From CBDCVO01 sp965223085 (GTDB taxonomy: Bacteria; Pseudomonadota; Gammaproteobacteria; Ga0077536): a stretch of 64,000 bases of DNA. Of this stretch, positions 43,314 through 53,498 are shown piece after piece. Under the pieces are notes generated by a model, which was not told the DNA's origin, searched no databases, and was given only the letters and a program-made list of their open reading frames with translations. The stretch spans positions 1,674,001-1,738,000 of the forward strand of contig OZ244981.1 of assembly GCA_965223085.1 (NCBI GenBank), given 5' to 3'. Within the stretch, counting starts at the first letter, position 1. Each line of letters begins with the position of its first letter. Made by a program: the position numbers and the translations under genes.

Positions 43314-43760
43314 TTAGTGTTCGTGTTTTGCCGTAACGGTGAGAGCGTGGAGCTCACCGCTCAGGGCTGCATCTAGCCGCAAAAAATTCCGCAGCCGATC
43401 GGTGTGAAATAAGTGCCCAGGACATTTGCAATCACTGCTGCCAAAACCGGAAACCGTGTTAGCGTTGTCAAAAATGTTAATGGTTTTTGCCCAGCGGTGT
43501 TCTAGACGGCGTGCATCATAACTATACCAAACCCGGATTGGGTCGAGCCAGGCGCGCAGATAATCGATATGCCAGTGCACCGTTTTTGTTTGGCGACAAT
43601 GGCGTTGTACCCGCGCAGCTAAGCCCCCGGGTCCAAATGCGCTGCCAACGTAAACATAGTAACCACGTTCAACTAGCAGTTCGCCCCAGCGGCCAACGAT
43701 GACTCGCCCAGTGCGGGCGCTGCGAAACAAAATCGCATAAGTACCCGGTCGGGACTTCAT
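43314..43760 (-). CDS. DUF123 GIY-YIG-like protein
   Basis: With the start at ATG 43760 (MKSRPGTYAI) this is 148 residues; a start 27 bp upstream is also possible. GTYAILFRSARTG and YYVYVGSAFGPGGLAARVQRHCR match DUF123, a GIY-YIG-related fold also found fused to endonuclease III. His residues follow in VHWHIDYLRAW. The function is unproven, perhaps DNA repair. It starts 9 bp before the carbonic anhydrase start codon on the same strand, so the two may be cotranscribed. Confidence 0.78.
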   Translation of the reverse strand: MKSRPGTYAILFRSARTGRVIVGRWGELLVERGYYVYVGSAFGPGGLAARVQRHCRQTKTVHWHIDYLRAWLDPIRVWYSYDARRLEHRWAKTINIFDNANTVSGFGSSDCKCPGHLFHTDRLRNFLRLDAALSGELHALTVTAKHEH

Positions 43761-43932
43761 CGCCCAATCATAACAGTGTTGCCGCAAATCGGCGTTTACG
43801 CGACGTTGTGCTCATCTGAATTCCGTTCTTTCCCAATGGAAAATGCGCTACTCAGGCTGCGGGCGGCACGTTCAGCAATATTCGCGCACACCACGTACAA
43901 TTTGTTACCGAGTTTGTTTCCAGGATTTATTC

Positions 43933-44616
43933 ATGATCGAACTGTATACTGCCGCGACACCCAATGGTTGGAAGGCCTCCGTCACCTTGGAGGAACTTGC
44001 GCTTCCGTATAACGTGCATCCGATCCAGTTAAGCGCGCAAACACAAAAAGAGGAATGGTTTTTAGCGCTTAATCCCAACGGACGTATTCCGGTCATCGTC
44101 GACACCGACGAGCAAGACTTTGTCGTGTTCGAGACTGGCGCCATCATGGTGTATCTGGCCGAGCGCGCCGGGCGCTTGCTGCCAACCGATGTTAAGGGGC
44201 GTTCGCGGGTGCTGCAGTGGCTCATGTTTCAAATGGGGGGGATTGGGCCGATGATGGGCCAGGCGAATGTCTTCTACCGCTATTTTCCCGAAAAAATCCC
44301 GGCCGCAATCGAACGTTACCAGAACGAGACCCGGCGCCTATTTGAGGTCTTGGAACGACGTCTCAGCGAAAGCGAATGGTTGGCTGATGAGTTCTCCATT
44401 GCGGACATAGCGAATTGGTGCTGGGTGAGAACATATAAATGGTCAGGGGTCTCAGCCGATGGTTTGCCGAATTTAAAACGGTGGCGCGATGCCCTGAGGG
44501 CACGACCTGCTTGCCAACGCGGTATTGCTGTTCCGGAACCTTTGCCAAACATGGAAGCGGATCAAGAACAAGCCGAGAAGTTTTCACGCAGTGTAAGAAC
44601 GATCCTGGGGCGTTAG
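43933..44616 (+). CDS. glutathione S-transferase (YfcG-like)
   Basis: The start is set at ATG 43933 (MIELYTAATPNGWKASVTLE); the longer frame has no family resemblance. The 227-residue protein has the thioredoxin-like N-domain with NPNGRIPVIVD and ETGAIMVYLAERAG binding glutathione, and the helical C-domain. MGQANVFYRYF is typical of YfcG and YghU-type enzymes, which act as disulfide reductases. The true substrate is unknown. Confidence 0.87.
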   Translation: MIELYTAATPNGWKASVTLEELALPYNVHPIQLSAQTQKEEWFLALNPNGRIPVIVDTDEQDFVVFETGAIMVYLAERAGRLLPTDVKGRSRVLQWLMFQMGGIGPMMGQANVFYRYFPEKIPAAIERYQNETRRLFEVLERRLSESEWLADEFSIADIANWCWVRTYKWSGVSADGLPNLKRWRDALRARPACQRGIAVPEPLPNMEADQEQAEKFSRSVRTILGR

Positions 44617-44634
44617 ATTCTATTTGAAACGATC

Positions 44635-46422
44635 TTAACGCAGCGCTCTGCGGCGTTTCGCAGTGGCATCGACGTCAACTGTATCGTTGCGAATTATCAC
44701 GCCATAGATGGCTTGCGCGTCTTCGAGCTTGATGTACTCGTCACGCACATCTGCGAGTACGGCATTCGGATCGCGCTGTAGGGGATCACCATAACCCCCG
44801 CCGCAGCCACCTATTGCGATGAATCGGTCGCCAGCACGAGCGCGGCGTGCCGACATCATGGAAGGCAAAGATTCGCGCGAACCCGTCGCTGTGATCAAGC
44901 GGGTTTCCGAGCTTAGCCCGCGGCCTCCCCCGTCGAAGCCCCATGCCGGATGGTTGTGACCATCGCCTTCAGAGTTTATGTGGCCGTCTTGGAGAAATTG
45001 AATTTCCTTGATCGATCCGATCCCACCGCGCCAGCGGCCGGGGGCACAGGCGTGATCACGTAATTCATAGCGATTCACGCGCAGCGGCACATGGCTTTCG
45101 ATGTCTTCAATCGGGTTGTTGCGCGTGTTCGCGTACAGGGTATCGACGCTATCGAGGCCATCCTTGCCGTAGCGACCGCCATAGCTACCTTCGAAAATCT
45201 CGATATGCACCCATTGACCGGTCTCTTTTAGGCCCGAAAATCCGAGTGCTTTCAAGTTGGCAATCCCAGCTGATACTTGTTGCGGCAGAATCGGCGCGAG
45301 CGCGTGCATCAAGGTGTCAGCGATGATATTGCCAGGCATCACGCGCGCGATCGTGGGCGCCGGAAAGCGCGGATTCGCGAGCGATCCTAAGGGCGCTGAA
45401 ATAGTAATAGGACGGTACAAGCCAGCATTCTGGGGGACCTCACCGTAAGTTTCCGTGTCCAACAGTATCGATCGCAGCGTCAACCATATCGCTACATCGA
45501 CGGTGCCGATAAACGGCATGTTGATCGCGTGACCTGCCACTTGCGGCGCGGTTCCTTCGAGGTCTACGTCCAATTCATCCCCGCTAATGATTACGGTCAC
45601 CCGTATCGGTAAGTTCACTAATGCGTCATCAGCAGCATCGAGATAGCCATCGACGCAACCACTACTCACGTACGTGCCGTCGGGTAAGGCCGCGATCCGA
45701 GCGCGCATCACGCGCTCCGAATAATCGAATAAGTCCTCGATGGCCGCGTTCATGGTGTCACGACCGAAGCGCTCGAGTAATTCGACGTAGCGCTCGACAC
45801 CCACTTTGCACGCTGCGATTTGCGCCTCCATGTCGCCGATAATGAGATCTGGCACGCGCACGTTGTCGCGCAGCAGCTGCCACACCGGGTCAACTCGGCG
45901 ACCCTGATCGTAGACCCGTACGGCACACAGGCGGATCCCTTCGGCATAAGCGTCCGCGCATTTGACGATGCCCACACTGCCGGGCTCGCAGGAACCAATG
46001 TCGAGGTGGTGTGCCGTTGTCATCGCGAAGCCCACGAGCTCTGCGTGGTGAAAAATCGGCACGCAAAACCCGATGTCGGGCGCGTGGGATGCGCCGTTAT
46101 AGGGATCGTTATGAACGAATACATCACCCGCACGAATCGTGTCACCGCGCTCGCTTAGCGCGCGCAGAATACCGCTCACATAGCCGGGTATGGGTCCCGA
46201 CTGCAGCGGCGTGCTATTACGGCACTCGCATAGCTGGCGACCCTGCGGGTCGCATAATGCGGCGCCGTAATCTTCCGATTCACGAATAATGCTCGAATAG
46301 GCCGCGCGCATGAGTTTGTACCCCATTTCAACGGCGATATTTTCGAGCGCACCGTTAATGATACTGGCGGTGACTGGATCGATGCGTTGCGATTTCGTTG
46401 TGGAATTCAAATCCATATACAC
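44635..46422 (-). CDS. hyuB: hydantoinase/oxoprolinase subunit B
   Basis: The 595-residue protein belongs to the HyuB family of the ATP-dependent hydantoinase, 5-oxoprolinase and acetone carboxylase group: SIINGALENIAVEMGYKLM, SEDYGAALCDPQGR, HNDPYNGASHAPD and WRGGIGSIKEIQF. It works with HyuA. It is divergent from hyuA with 90 bp between the start codons, whereas most loci have both in one direction. Substrate class cannot be set by sequence. Confidence 0.93.
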   Translation of the reverse strand: MYMDLNSTTKSQRIDPVTASIINGALENIAVEMGYKLMRAAYSSIIRESEDYGAALCDPQGRQLCECRNSTPLQSGPIPGYVSGILRALSERGDTIRAGDVFVHNDPYNGASHAPDIGFCVPIFHHAELVGFAMTTAHHLDIGSCEPGSVGIVKCADAYAEGIRLCAVRVYDQGRRVDPVWQLLRDNVRVPDLIIGDMEAQIAACKVGVERYVELLERFGRDTMNAAIEDLFDYSERVMRARIAALPDGTYVSSGCVDGYLDAADDALVNLPIRVTVIISGDELDVDLEGTAPQVAGHAINMPFIGTVDVAIWLTLRSILLDTETYGEVPQNAGLYRPITISAPLGSLANPRFPAPTIARVMPGNIIADTLMHALAPILPQQVSAGIANLKALGFSGLKETGQWVHIEIFEGSYGGRYGKDGLDSVDTLYANTRNNPIEDIESHVPLRVNRYELRDHACAPGRWRGGIGSIKEIQFLQDGHINSEGDGHNHPAWGFDGGGRGLSSETRLITATGSRESLPSMMSARRARAGDRFIAIGGCGGGYGDPLQRDPNAVLADVRDEYIKLEDAQAIYGVIIRNDTVDVDATAKRRRALR

Positions 46423-46512
46423 TTAGATTGCCTTACAAAGCGCTGCCCGGCAATCTTTACGGTGTCGCAGCGCCACTTACAGACAATATTTTTACTCTTC
46501 GAGTAACCCATC

Positions 46513-48582
46513 ATGCAACTACTCGGCGTCGATGTCGGTGGCACGTTTACGGACGTTGTCATGACCGACACAACTAGCGGTCGTATCGAGGTTCATAAGG
46601 TGGCGAGCACCCCAAACGAACCGGCGCGGGCCGTGCTCCGTGGGCTGCAAGAGCTGTGCGCATCTCGCCAGCTCGACGGTGCCGCTATCGAACATGTTCT
46701 GCACGGCACGACGGTCGCGACCAATGCGGTTATCGAACGCCGCGGTGTCGAAGCCGGATTGATCACCACCGCTGGCTTTCGTGATCTTATTCATATCGGT
46801 CGCCATCAACGGCCGCAGCATTACTCGATCATGCAAGACATTCCTTGGCAAGCGCATCCCTTAGTCAAACGCCGCCATCGAAAAGCCGTTACCGAGCGCT
46901 TGGTGCCACCCCACGGAGACATTGCAGCACCACTCGACGAGCGAGCAGTGCGTGAGGCCGCTCTCGCGTTACGCGACGCCGGCGTTGAATCGCTAGCGGT
47001 GTGCTTTTTGTTTTCCTATTTAAACTCCGATCATGAGTGCCGCGCCAAGGCGATCATCGAGGCCGCATGTCCGGAGTTGTTCGTTACCACCTCGCACGAA
47101 GTCGCGGCACAATTTCGCGAATTCGAGCGTTTCACGTCCACGGCGATGAATGCTTACATCGGCCCCTTAGTGGCGCGCTACGTGCGCGACATCGAAACTG
47201 AGCTCGCCCAGTGTGCACCGCGCGCGGAGCTCCATATCATGCGTTCGAGCGGTGGAGCAGCCAGCGCCGCAACGGTAAGCGAGCTGCCCGTATGCACGTT
47301 AATGTCGGGGCTCGCAGCGGGCATTTTGGGTGGCGCCTATATTGCGCAACTAGCCGGACGCGAAAACGCTATCACGCTAGACATCGGTGGCACGTCAGCG
47401 GACATCGGCGTAGTGACGCGCGGTCGAATCGATGAAGCGTCCGCGCGAGATACCTTTGTCGGCGGCTATCCCATCATGGTGCCGATGCTGGATTTGCATA
47501 CCCTCGGTGCCGGGGGCGGGTCGATCGCCTACGTCGATGATGGCGGTGCGTTTCGCGTTGGTCCGCGTAGCGCGGGCGCGGTGCCAGGGCCGGCGGCCTA
47601 TGCTCGCGGTGGCTGTGAAGCCACGATTACCGATGCAAATTTGATCCTGGGTCGACTGGACCCGGAGCATTTTCTCGGCGGCGAGATGCGGCTCGATCTC
47701 GGTGCTGCCGAGCGCGCCTTCGCCACCGTGGCGACGCGCCTCCGCTTATCAGTAGTCGAGGCCGCCGCCGGCGCGATTTCGATACTCAATGCGAATATGG
47801 CCAATGCCATTCGCGCTCGCACCGTGCAAAAAGGGATAGACCCGCGTGACTACGTATTGGTGGCGGCGGGGGGCGCGGGACCGCTGCACGCGGCCGAGAT
47901 CGCGCGCCAGCTCGATATTCCCGAGGTCGTTGTGCCGCCGTATCCTGGCATCAACTCCGCTATGGGTTTGCTCACTACCGATCTAAAATACGATCTGGTG
48001 CAAACCGCCCTGATGTTGTCGAACGCGCTGGATTGCGATCGTCTCAACGCAGCGTTTGCGGCCATGGAAAGCCGGCTCAGTGCCCAGTTGCATCGCGATC
48101 ACATCGCAGCGCGAGATATCGAGTTGCAGCGTGCGGCTGATGTTCGCTATGCCGGACAGGGTTACGAACTGCGGATCGTGCTGCCGCGCGCTAAATTCAA
48201 CGACCGTAATCTTTTGGCTAGCCTAGCCACGTTTCATGACTTACACGCGAGTCACTACGGTCATTGCTGGCCCGACGCGATCCTGGAAATTGTCAACATT
48301 CGCTCAGTAGCGATAGGCAGGATGCCGCAGATAGTTTTGCCTCAGCGTGCCCGCGAGCTAAGGCCTCGGGGCTTGGCGCCAACCATGCGCCCAGCGTTGT
48401 TTCGCATTAACGAGTCGCTGCGCGAGGTGCCAACCGCGTTTTATGATCGTGACGCACTATCTCAGGGAGAAACCGTGGCGGGACCGGCTGTTATTTTGCA
48501 AGCTGATTCGACCACCGTGGTGCCGCCAGACGCGGAGCTGCGCGTCGCAAATCATGAATTGCTGCTGATGCGGCTGCGCTAA
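46513..48582 (+). CDS. hyuA: hydantoinase/oxoprolinase subunit A
   Basis: The 689-residue subunit has the ASKHA-type phosphate motif GVDVGGTFTDVV at the N-terminus, HGTTVATNAVIERRG, TLDIGGTSADIGVV and GAGGGSIA. It binds ATP and phosphorylates the ring substrate for opening, with HyuB. It is followed at 222 bp by an M20 amidohydrolase, which would act on the ring-opened product. Confidence 0.94.
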   Translation: MQLLGVDVGGTFTDVVMTDTTSGRIEVHKVASTPNEPARAVLRGLQELCASRQLDGAAIEHVLHGTTVATNAVIERRGVEAGLITTAGFRDLIHIGRHQRPQHYSIMQDIPWQAHPLVKRRHRKAVTERLVPPHGDIAAPLDERAVREAALALRDAGVESLAVCFLFSYLNSDHECRAKAIIEAACPELFVTTSHEVAAQFREFERFTSTAMNAYIGPLVARYVRDIETELAQCAPRAELHIMRSSGGAASAATVSELPVCTLMSGLAAGILGGAYIAQLAGRENAITLDIGGTSADIGVVTRGRIDEASARDTFVGGYPIMVPMLDLHTLGAGGGSIAYVDDGGAFRVGPRSAGAVPGPAAYARGGCEATITDANLILGRLDPEHFLGGEMRLDLGAAERAFATVATRLRLSVVEAAAGAISILNANMANAIRARTVQKGIDPRDYVLVAAGGAGPLHAAEIARQLDIPEVVVPPYPGINSAMGLLTTDLKYDLVQTALMLSNALDCDRLNAAFAAMESRLSAQLHRDHIAARDIELQRAADVRYAGQGYELRIVLPRAKFNDRNLLASLATFHDLHASHYGHCWPDAILEIVNIRSVAIGRMPQIVLPQRARELRPRGLAPTMRPALFRINESLREVPTAFYDRDALSQGETVAGPAVILQADSTTVVPPDAELRVANHELLLMRLR

Positions 48583-48603
48583 GGCCATTTACGATCTGAT
48601 CCT

Positions 48604-48625
48604 GAGACGCGCGTTAGCCCGTCTC
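48604..48625. other. hairpin after hyuA
   Basis: GAGACG and CGTCTC flank a 10-nt loop 22 bp after the hyuA stop. No T-run follows, so it is a weak candidate for termination or transcript stabilisation. The rest of 48583-48803 shows nothing else. Confidence 0.3.
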
Positions 48626-48803
48626 GGTCATATCGTGATGCTAAGAAACCGAACATCGCTGCAAACGCGCCAATTCAGACAATTTTTTCAAAAAACAAAG
48701 ATATAGAACCTAACACGGCGATTTATTAATGAGTGCCGCCGCTATCATTGAGATCGCGAAGCACGTATCGTGGGCGTAACGCCGCGCCATCTTTTCAAAC
48801 CGC

Positions 48804-50021
48804 ATGCTTTGTGTAAAACCGCAGCGCACTTTGGCCGAGCTCAAAACACTCGCCCGCTTCGGTCAGGTGGGCACAGGTGTTAATCGTCGTTCGATGTCGG
48901 CAGAAGATATCGCCGCGCGACGTTGGTTGCTGGCGTGCATGCGCGAGGCGGGTTTGCACGCCAGTATTGATGAAGTTGGTACCGTCAGCGGGCGTACGCC
49001 GAATTCTCAACGGTATGTGTTGATCGGTTCGCATACCGACACCGTGCCCAACGGTGGGTGGCTGGATGGATCCATGGGGGTGATGTTCGGGCTCGAGATC
49101 GCACGCGCGTGGGTAGAAGCACAGCGCCCAGCGGATGTCGGGATCGAGGTGGTATCGTTCAACGACGAAGAAGGGCGTTACCGTGGCCTTCTGGGCAGCA
49201 GTGTATTTGTTGGTGATTGGACACCCGCCGAGGCGAGAGCGTTACGCAGTGAAGACGGGGTGAGCTTGGGCGCCGCCGTGGACGCTGCAGGGTGGAGTAC
49301 TACGTCAGCCGCGCACCTCGATCCGACCCGCCATTGCGGCTATTTCGAAGCCCATATCGAACAAGGGCCACGCTTAGAGGATAGCGGCGCACACATCGGT
49401 GCCGTCACGGAAATCGTCGGCGTGCGGCGTGCGCGTGTGGAATTTCTAGGACGCGCTGATCATGCCGGAACCGTACCGATGGCGATGCGCCAGGATGCTG
49501 CGGCGGCGACATTCGCGTTCGCGCACGAGTTCGCTAATTATTGTGCTATTGAAGCGGGCGAGAACACGGTGTGGAATCTTGGTGCGGTGCAGATCGAACC
49601 GGGCGCGTACAACGTGGTCAGTGCCCGCAGCGTATTGTCAGTTGAATATCGTGATGGGAATAGCGCAACGCTCGATCAGATCAGCGACTACATGTCACCG
49701 CTCGCGCAGCAGATCGCGGCGCGTTATCGCGTCGCGTGTGACGTGATGCCGCAGATGGGCGTCGATCCAGCGATCATGGACGATGAGTTGATCAGCGAAA
49801 TCGAAGCGGCGGCGCGAGCACAGGGCGCAAGATCGCTGCGCTTGGCTAGCGGTGCTGGGCACGATGCGATGCTATTTGCAGCACGCATACCGACTGCGAT
49901 GCTGTTTGTGCCCAGTATCGGGGGTCGCAGTCACGACCTCAGTGAAGACACGAAAGAAGCCGATATCGTCCTGGGGCTAGAGGTCTTGGCGGGTGCCGTC
50001 GACCGCGTGATATCAAACTAA
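48804..50021 (+). CDS. hyuC: M20 amidohydrolase (N-carbamoyl-L-amino-acid hydrolase type)
   Basis: The 405-residue enzyme has the two-zinc motifs of the M20 allantoate amidohydrolase/N-carbamoylase family: GSHTDTVPNGGWLDGSMGV, FNDEEGRY, EAHIEQGPRLE and SGAGHDAM. It is expected to remove a carbamoyl group from a hydantoin-derived amino acid. HyuA, HyuB and this enzyme together give a complete ring-opening pathway, but the exact substrate is inferred. Confidence 0.88.
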   Translation: MLCVKPQRTLAELKTLARFGQVGTGVNRRSMSAEDIAARRWLLACMREAGLHASIDEVGTVSGRTPNSQRYVLIGSHTDTVPNGGWLDGSMGVMFGLEIARAWVEAQRPADVGIEVVSFNDEEGRYRGLLGSSVFVGDWTPAEARALRSEDGVSLGAAVDAAGWSTTSAAHLDPTRHCGYFEAHIEQGPRLEDSGAHIGAVTEIVGVRRARVEFLGRADHAGTVPMAMRQDAAAATFAFAHEFANYCAIEAGENTVWNLGAVQIEPGAYNVVSARSVLSVEYRDGNSATLDQISDYMSPLAQQIAARYRVACDVMPQMGVDPAIMDDELISEIEAAARAQGARSLRLASGAGHDAMLFAARIPTAMLFVPSIGGRSHDLSEDTKEADIVLGLEVLAGAVDRVISN

Positions 50022-50062
50022 GGCGCGGCGCGAATTAATAGCGCTCTAGTATAACTACGCTG

Positions 50063-51955
50063 CTAGAAACCTTCGGCATAAGCGGCGATATTTGCGACTG
50101 CTTGGTCGTCGAGCGGAGCCGGATAGAGCTTCGGCATTTTTGCCGATGGGTTTTTGATCCACGCGATGATCGTCTCGCGGTCCATGCGGGTTTTCAGCCC
50201 CATCAGCGTCGGTCCAATGCCACCTTCACCTTTGGCGCCGTGGCAGGCAGCGCACACGGCAACGTAGCTCGATTTGCCCGCCGCTACGTCGGGGATTCGC
50301 GCAGTGTTTGGTTTGGATTGCGTCGGCTCGCGTGGCTCTGCGGGCGGCGTTGCCGCTGCGGCGTTTGCCGGCGTGGATGGGTCGCTACCACCGCCGAGGG
50401 CATAGATATTGATCGTCGGACTGCCAGCATTCCCGAAAGTTAGCCGTGAAACATTGCCCGAAACGAAGGCAACGTATTGTTTGCTGTCGCGCATATAGGT
50501 GATTACGCCACCCGCGAGGCCGCCATCGATCGAGGTCTCATATACGGGCTCACCGTTTGCCGTGTTGAGCGCAAAAAAATTGCCGCCTAGATCGCCTGTA
50601 AACGTAACGCCACCGGCGGTCGGCGTGATCCCGGCAACATGGGGACCAGCAGTTTCTCGTTTCCAGCGTACCTCACCGGTATCGGCGTTGAGCGCATGGA
50701 GCCAGCCTTTGGCCGGATCGATGAACTCGAACGTACCGCCCAAGTTAATTTGTCCCGGTCGATATTGATATTTCGGATCCGCCTTCAGGCTTGCGCACCA
50801 GTCGACGGACCCGACGATGAGGCTGTTGCTGCCGCGATCGAGCGCCGGGCCGTTCCATTCCACACCGCCCAAGGGGCCGGGACATACATCAATACCTTCG
50901 AGTGTGGGTACCACACCGGCGTTCTTGATCGTCGTGATTTGTGTTTTGAAAATCAGTTTTTTCGTGACCCGATTTACACCGTAGACATAACCGTCTTTGC
51001 CACCAAAGGCGACCATGGGTTCACCTTTACTGTTGTAATACAGTACGGGCGCGGCGCCAAGGTCCAGGTCTTGGCCGTCGTTCGACAGCAGTTGGTGATA
51101 CCATTTCATCTTGCCCGTTGCAGCGTCCAAAACGACGAGGCTGTTGGTGTAGAGATTTTCGCCGGGACGTCGGTCGGGGAGCAGATCGGGCGCGGGATTG
51201 CCGACCGGTACAAATACTTCGTCTGCGGAGATATCGATCGTATACGTTGTCCACGTGCCGCCACCGCCGTAACGCGCGCTGTCGGCATTTTTCCACGAAT
51301 CCGCACCCGGTTCATCGCCGTGTGGAATTGTATAGAAACGCCACACTTCGCGGCCGCTAATTTGATCGAAAGCCATGACCCGCCCGCGGATCCCCCAATC
51401 GCCGCCGGCTGTGCCGATGATTACCGTACCTTGATAGACTTGCGGGGCAGCGCTAAAAAATTCACCGAGTTGTGGATCGCCAACCTGATGCACCCAAATC
51501 GTCGTGCCGGTGTCGGCATCAATTGCCAGTAATCGTGCGTCGACGGTGCCACGATACAAGCGCCCATTCGCGTAAGCCACGCCCCGGTTAACCGCTAACG
51601 TCGTTGATTCCAGTTCATGTTCCACATAGTGATGTCGCCAACGTAGTTCGCAGCTGGCGGAATCAACCGCGAGCGTATCTGTCGCCGTAGTGAAATACAA
51701 AACGCCGTTGATGTGCAATATCGAGGTATGAAAGGAACCGATGTCGTCGATCTTTAACGAACACACTTGTGCAAGGTTCGCCGCATTCTCGACATTGATT
51801 TCGTTAATAGCAACGTAGCGTTGGCCGTTAAAGTTATGGTTGTAGCTGAGCCAGTTCGTATCGGACGGTGGTGGTGCTTCGGCGGCGTGGGCGCAAGTGA
51901 CAATCGCAATTAACAGCACGAGAAACGGACGCCGCCATGGACGAATCGTAGCCAT
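50063..51955 (-). CDS. PQQ-dependent dehydrogenase with C-terminal cytochrome c
   Basis: The 630-residue protein has a Sec signal (RRPFLVLLIAIVTCAHA), an eight-bladed PQQ propeller (DADTGTTIWVHQVG, GIRGRVMAFDQISGREVWRF, ALNADTGEVRWKRE) and a C-terminal haem domain with CAACH and Met ligand in AKMPKLYP. It oxidises an alcohol or aldehyde in the periplasm and passes electrons to the haem. The substrate and whether it uses calcium or a lanthanide cannot be told. There is no PQQ synthesis gene in the window. Confidence 0.88.
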   Translation of the reverse strand: MATIRPWRRPFLVLLIAIVTCAHAAEAPPPSDTNWLSYNHNFNGQRYVAINEINVENAANLAQVCSLKIDDIGSFHTSILHINGVLYFTTATDTLAVDSASCELRWRHHYVEHELESTTLAVNRGVAYANGRLYRGTVDARLLAIDADTGTTIWVHQVGDPQLGEFFSAAPQVYQGTVIIGTAGGDWGIRGRVMAFDQISGREVWRFYTIPHGDEPGADSWKNADSARYGGGGTWTTYTIDISADEVFVPVGNPAPDLLPDRRPGENLYTNSLVVLDAATGKMKWYHQLLSNDGQDLDLGAAPVLYYNSKGEPMVAFGGKDGYVYGVNRVTKKLIFKTQITTIKNAGVVPTLEGIDVCPGPLGGVEWNGPALDRGSNSLIVGSVDWCASLKADPKYQYRPGQINLGGTFEFIDPAKGWLHALNADTGEVRWKRETAGPHVAGITPTAGGVTFTGDLGGNFFALNTANGEPVYETSIDGGLAGGVITYMRDSKQYVAFVSGNVSRLTFGNAGSPTINIYALGGGSDPSTPANAAAATPPAEPREPTQSKPNTARIPDVAAGKSSYVAVCAACHGAKGEGGIGPTLMGLKTRMDRETIIAWIKNPSAKMPKLYPAPLDDQAVANIAAYAEGF

Positions 51956-52005
51956 AGGATCAAGCTCCAGAATGATACAAACGCATCTTCGGCGTTGTTA
52001 TTTAT

Positions 52006-52683
52006 TTAGCGCCCCGATACGTGTTGCTGGAAAAACTTCAATGTTCGCTCGCGCGCCTTCTCGGCGCTGGCCTTATCGTAGCTCGCGCGGTGGTCGCAGT
52101 TAAATCCATGCTCCGCGTCATAGACAAAGACGTCTACATTTGGCAACGCTTCTTTAATGGCTTCGACATCAGTCATGGGAATATGCGTGTCTCGCGCCCC
52201 GAAATGCATCATCACCGGACATTTGACCGCGCGCTTCAGCTCTTTGGCGATACCACCGCCATAGTACGCCGCCGCCGCCGCGATGCCGTCGACCTCGCAC
52301 GCACACAACCACGTCAACAATCCCCCGAAGCAGTACCCCACGACACCTACGTTGCCGTGGCGAGTCGCGACATTGACCGCCGCCTGCAGGTCTTGCAGTG
52401 TCTCTTCCATGTTGAGATCTTCGAACGCTAGTTTTAGCCCCTTATTGAATTCCGTCTCGTCGCTATAGCCGAGTTCCACATTCGCTTCTACGCGGTCAAA
52501 AATCTGCGGTGCGAGGGCCGCATAACCTGCGTGCGCATAGCCGTCGGTAACGTCTCGAATATGTTGATTTACACCAAAGATCTCTTGAATGACGACGACG
52601 CCACCTAGCGGTGTGCCACTCGGCATGACCTGATATGCGCCGATCGTATAGCCGTCGGCGGCGGTTAACTGAATTTGTCCCAT
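52006..52683 (-). CDS. dienelactone hydrolase family protein
   Basis: This 225-residue alpha/beta hydrolase has the nucleophile Cys in VGYCFGGLLT, the acid Asp in FGARDTHIP and the catalytic His in EHGFNCD. It could act on dienelactones or other esters. The downstream 50-bp gap to the PQQ gene on the same strand suggests cotranscription. Confidence 0.85.
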   Translation of the reverse strand: MGQIQLTAADGYTIGAYQVMPSGTPLGGVVVIQEIFGVNQHIRDVTDGYAHAGYAALAPQIFDRVEANVELGYSDETEFNKGLKLAFEDLNMEETLQDLQAAVNVATRHGNVGVVGYCFGGLLTWLCACEVDGIAAAAAYYGGGIAKELKRAVKCPVMMHFGARDTHIPMTDVEAIKEALPNVDVFVYDAEHGFNCDHRASYDKASAEKARERTLKFFQQHVSGR

Positions 52684-52906
52684 GGCGGTCCCCTCGATAA
52701 CGGTTTTAGTTAGAAATGATGCCAGCGCCTAGACGAATCGTTCCTGCGTCATCGTTCGCGGTTCTCGTACAATATTCGGGCTAGTCACGCACAACCTACC
52801 TCGCCAGCTACGGGTTAAGCGTTGAAGTGTACACGGGCTTAAACAGCGCCAGCAAATGGTCGGCGGCAGCATAAAACCGCCACGTTGCTGGTATCATGCC
52901 ATAGGG

Positions 52907-53497
52907 TTATGGACGATATTTGTGTGCGAGAAAGCGTGCGATGTCATCGCCCAAAGCGGAGACTGCGGCGCTTTTCGCAGCGACGAGGTCACGATACAAA
53001 GCGCCTTGAGTCGAGGTGTTAACTTCGAAGCGCTGTTCCGTGGTGGTGGCCCGCGTTTTATCGTCGATGGCACGCCAGCGAGCGATGAGTTTCGCGGACC
53101 CCCCGGGAGTGCCGTCTAGGCGTACGATTTCCACGACGCAACGTACCTCGTAGTCGAATCCCGGTGAAGCTGGAAATGCCGCGACCTGCGCTTGCGGTAG
53201 CAGCTCACCCAAACGCGCTATTAATGTCTCGGCAATATTCTCGCCCAGTGGATTGGCCCACCGATGGTACTCATTAAATGCGATGACGTTGTCGCTAGGT
53301 CGCGTCACGATCAAAGGCTGATCGAGGTGATCGGGCACAGTGATTGGTCCCACGGCGAGGGCGAAGCGACGTGTCGTGACGGGCGTTGGCGCCGGATCCT
53401 GTGCGTTTAGCACGTAGTAGCGCGTGATCACGGGTTTTGCGGCGCAGGCGAGCAGCAGTGTGGCGAACAGCGCGACGATAAAACGTGGTGCAGACAT
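52907..53497 (-). CDS. pqiC: PqiC-like outer membrane lipoprotein
   Basis: The 196-residue protein has a lipobox-like LLLACAAK after a hydrophobic signal. RYYVLNAQDP and the GPITVPDHLDQPLIVTR segment match the ABC auxiliary lipoprotein family of PqiC. It probably docks the PqiB tube at the outer membrane. It begins 1 bp from the pqiB stop. Confidence 0.85.
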   Translation of the reverse strand: MSAPRFIVALFATLLLACAAKPVITRYYVLNAQDPAPTPVTTRRFALAVGPITVPDHLDQPLIVTRPSDNVIAFNEYHRWANPLGENIAETLIARLGELLPQAQVAAFPASPGFDYEVRCVVEIVRLDGTPGGSAKLIARWRAIDDKTRATTTEQRFEVNTSTQGALYRDLVAAKSAAVSALGDDIARFLAHKYRP

Positions 53498-53498
53498 A

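Noticed and set aside
50639..51532. 297-codon plus-strand frame inside the PQQ dehydrogenase.
   Set aside because: Antisense to a protein with clear propeller repeats and a haem motif.
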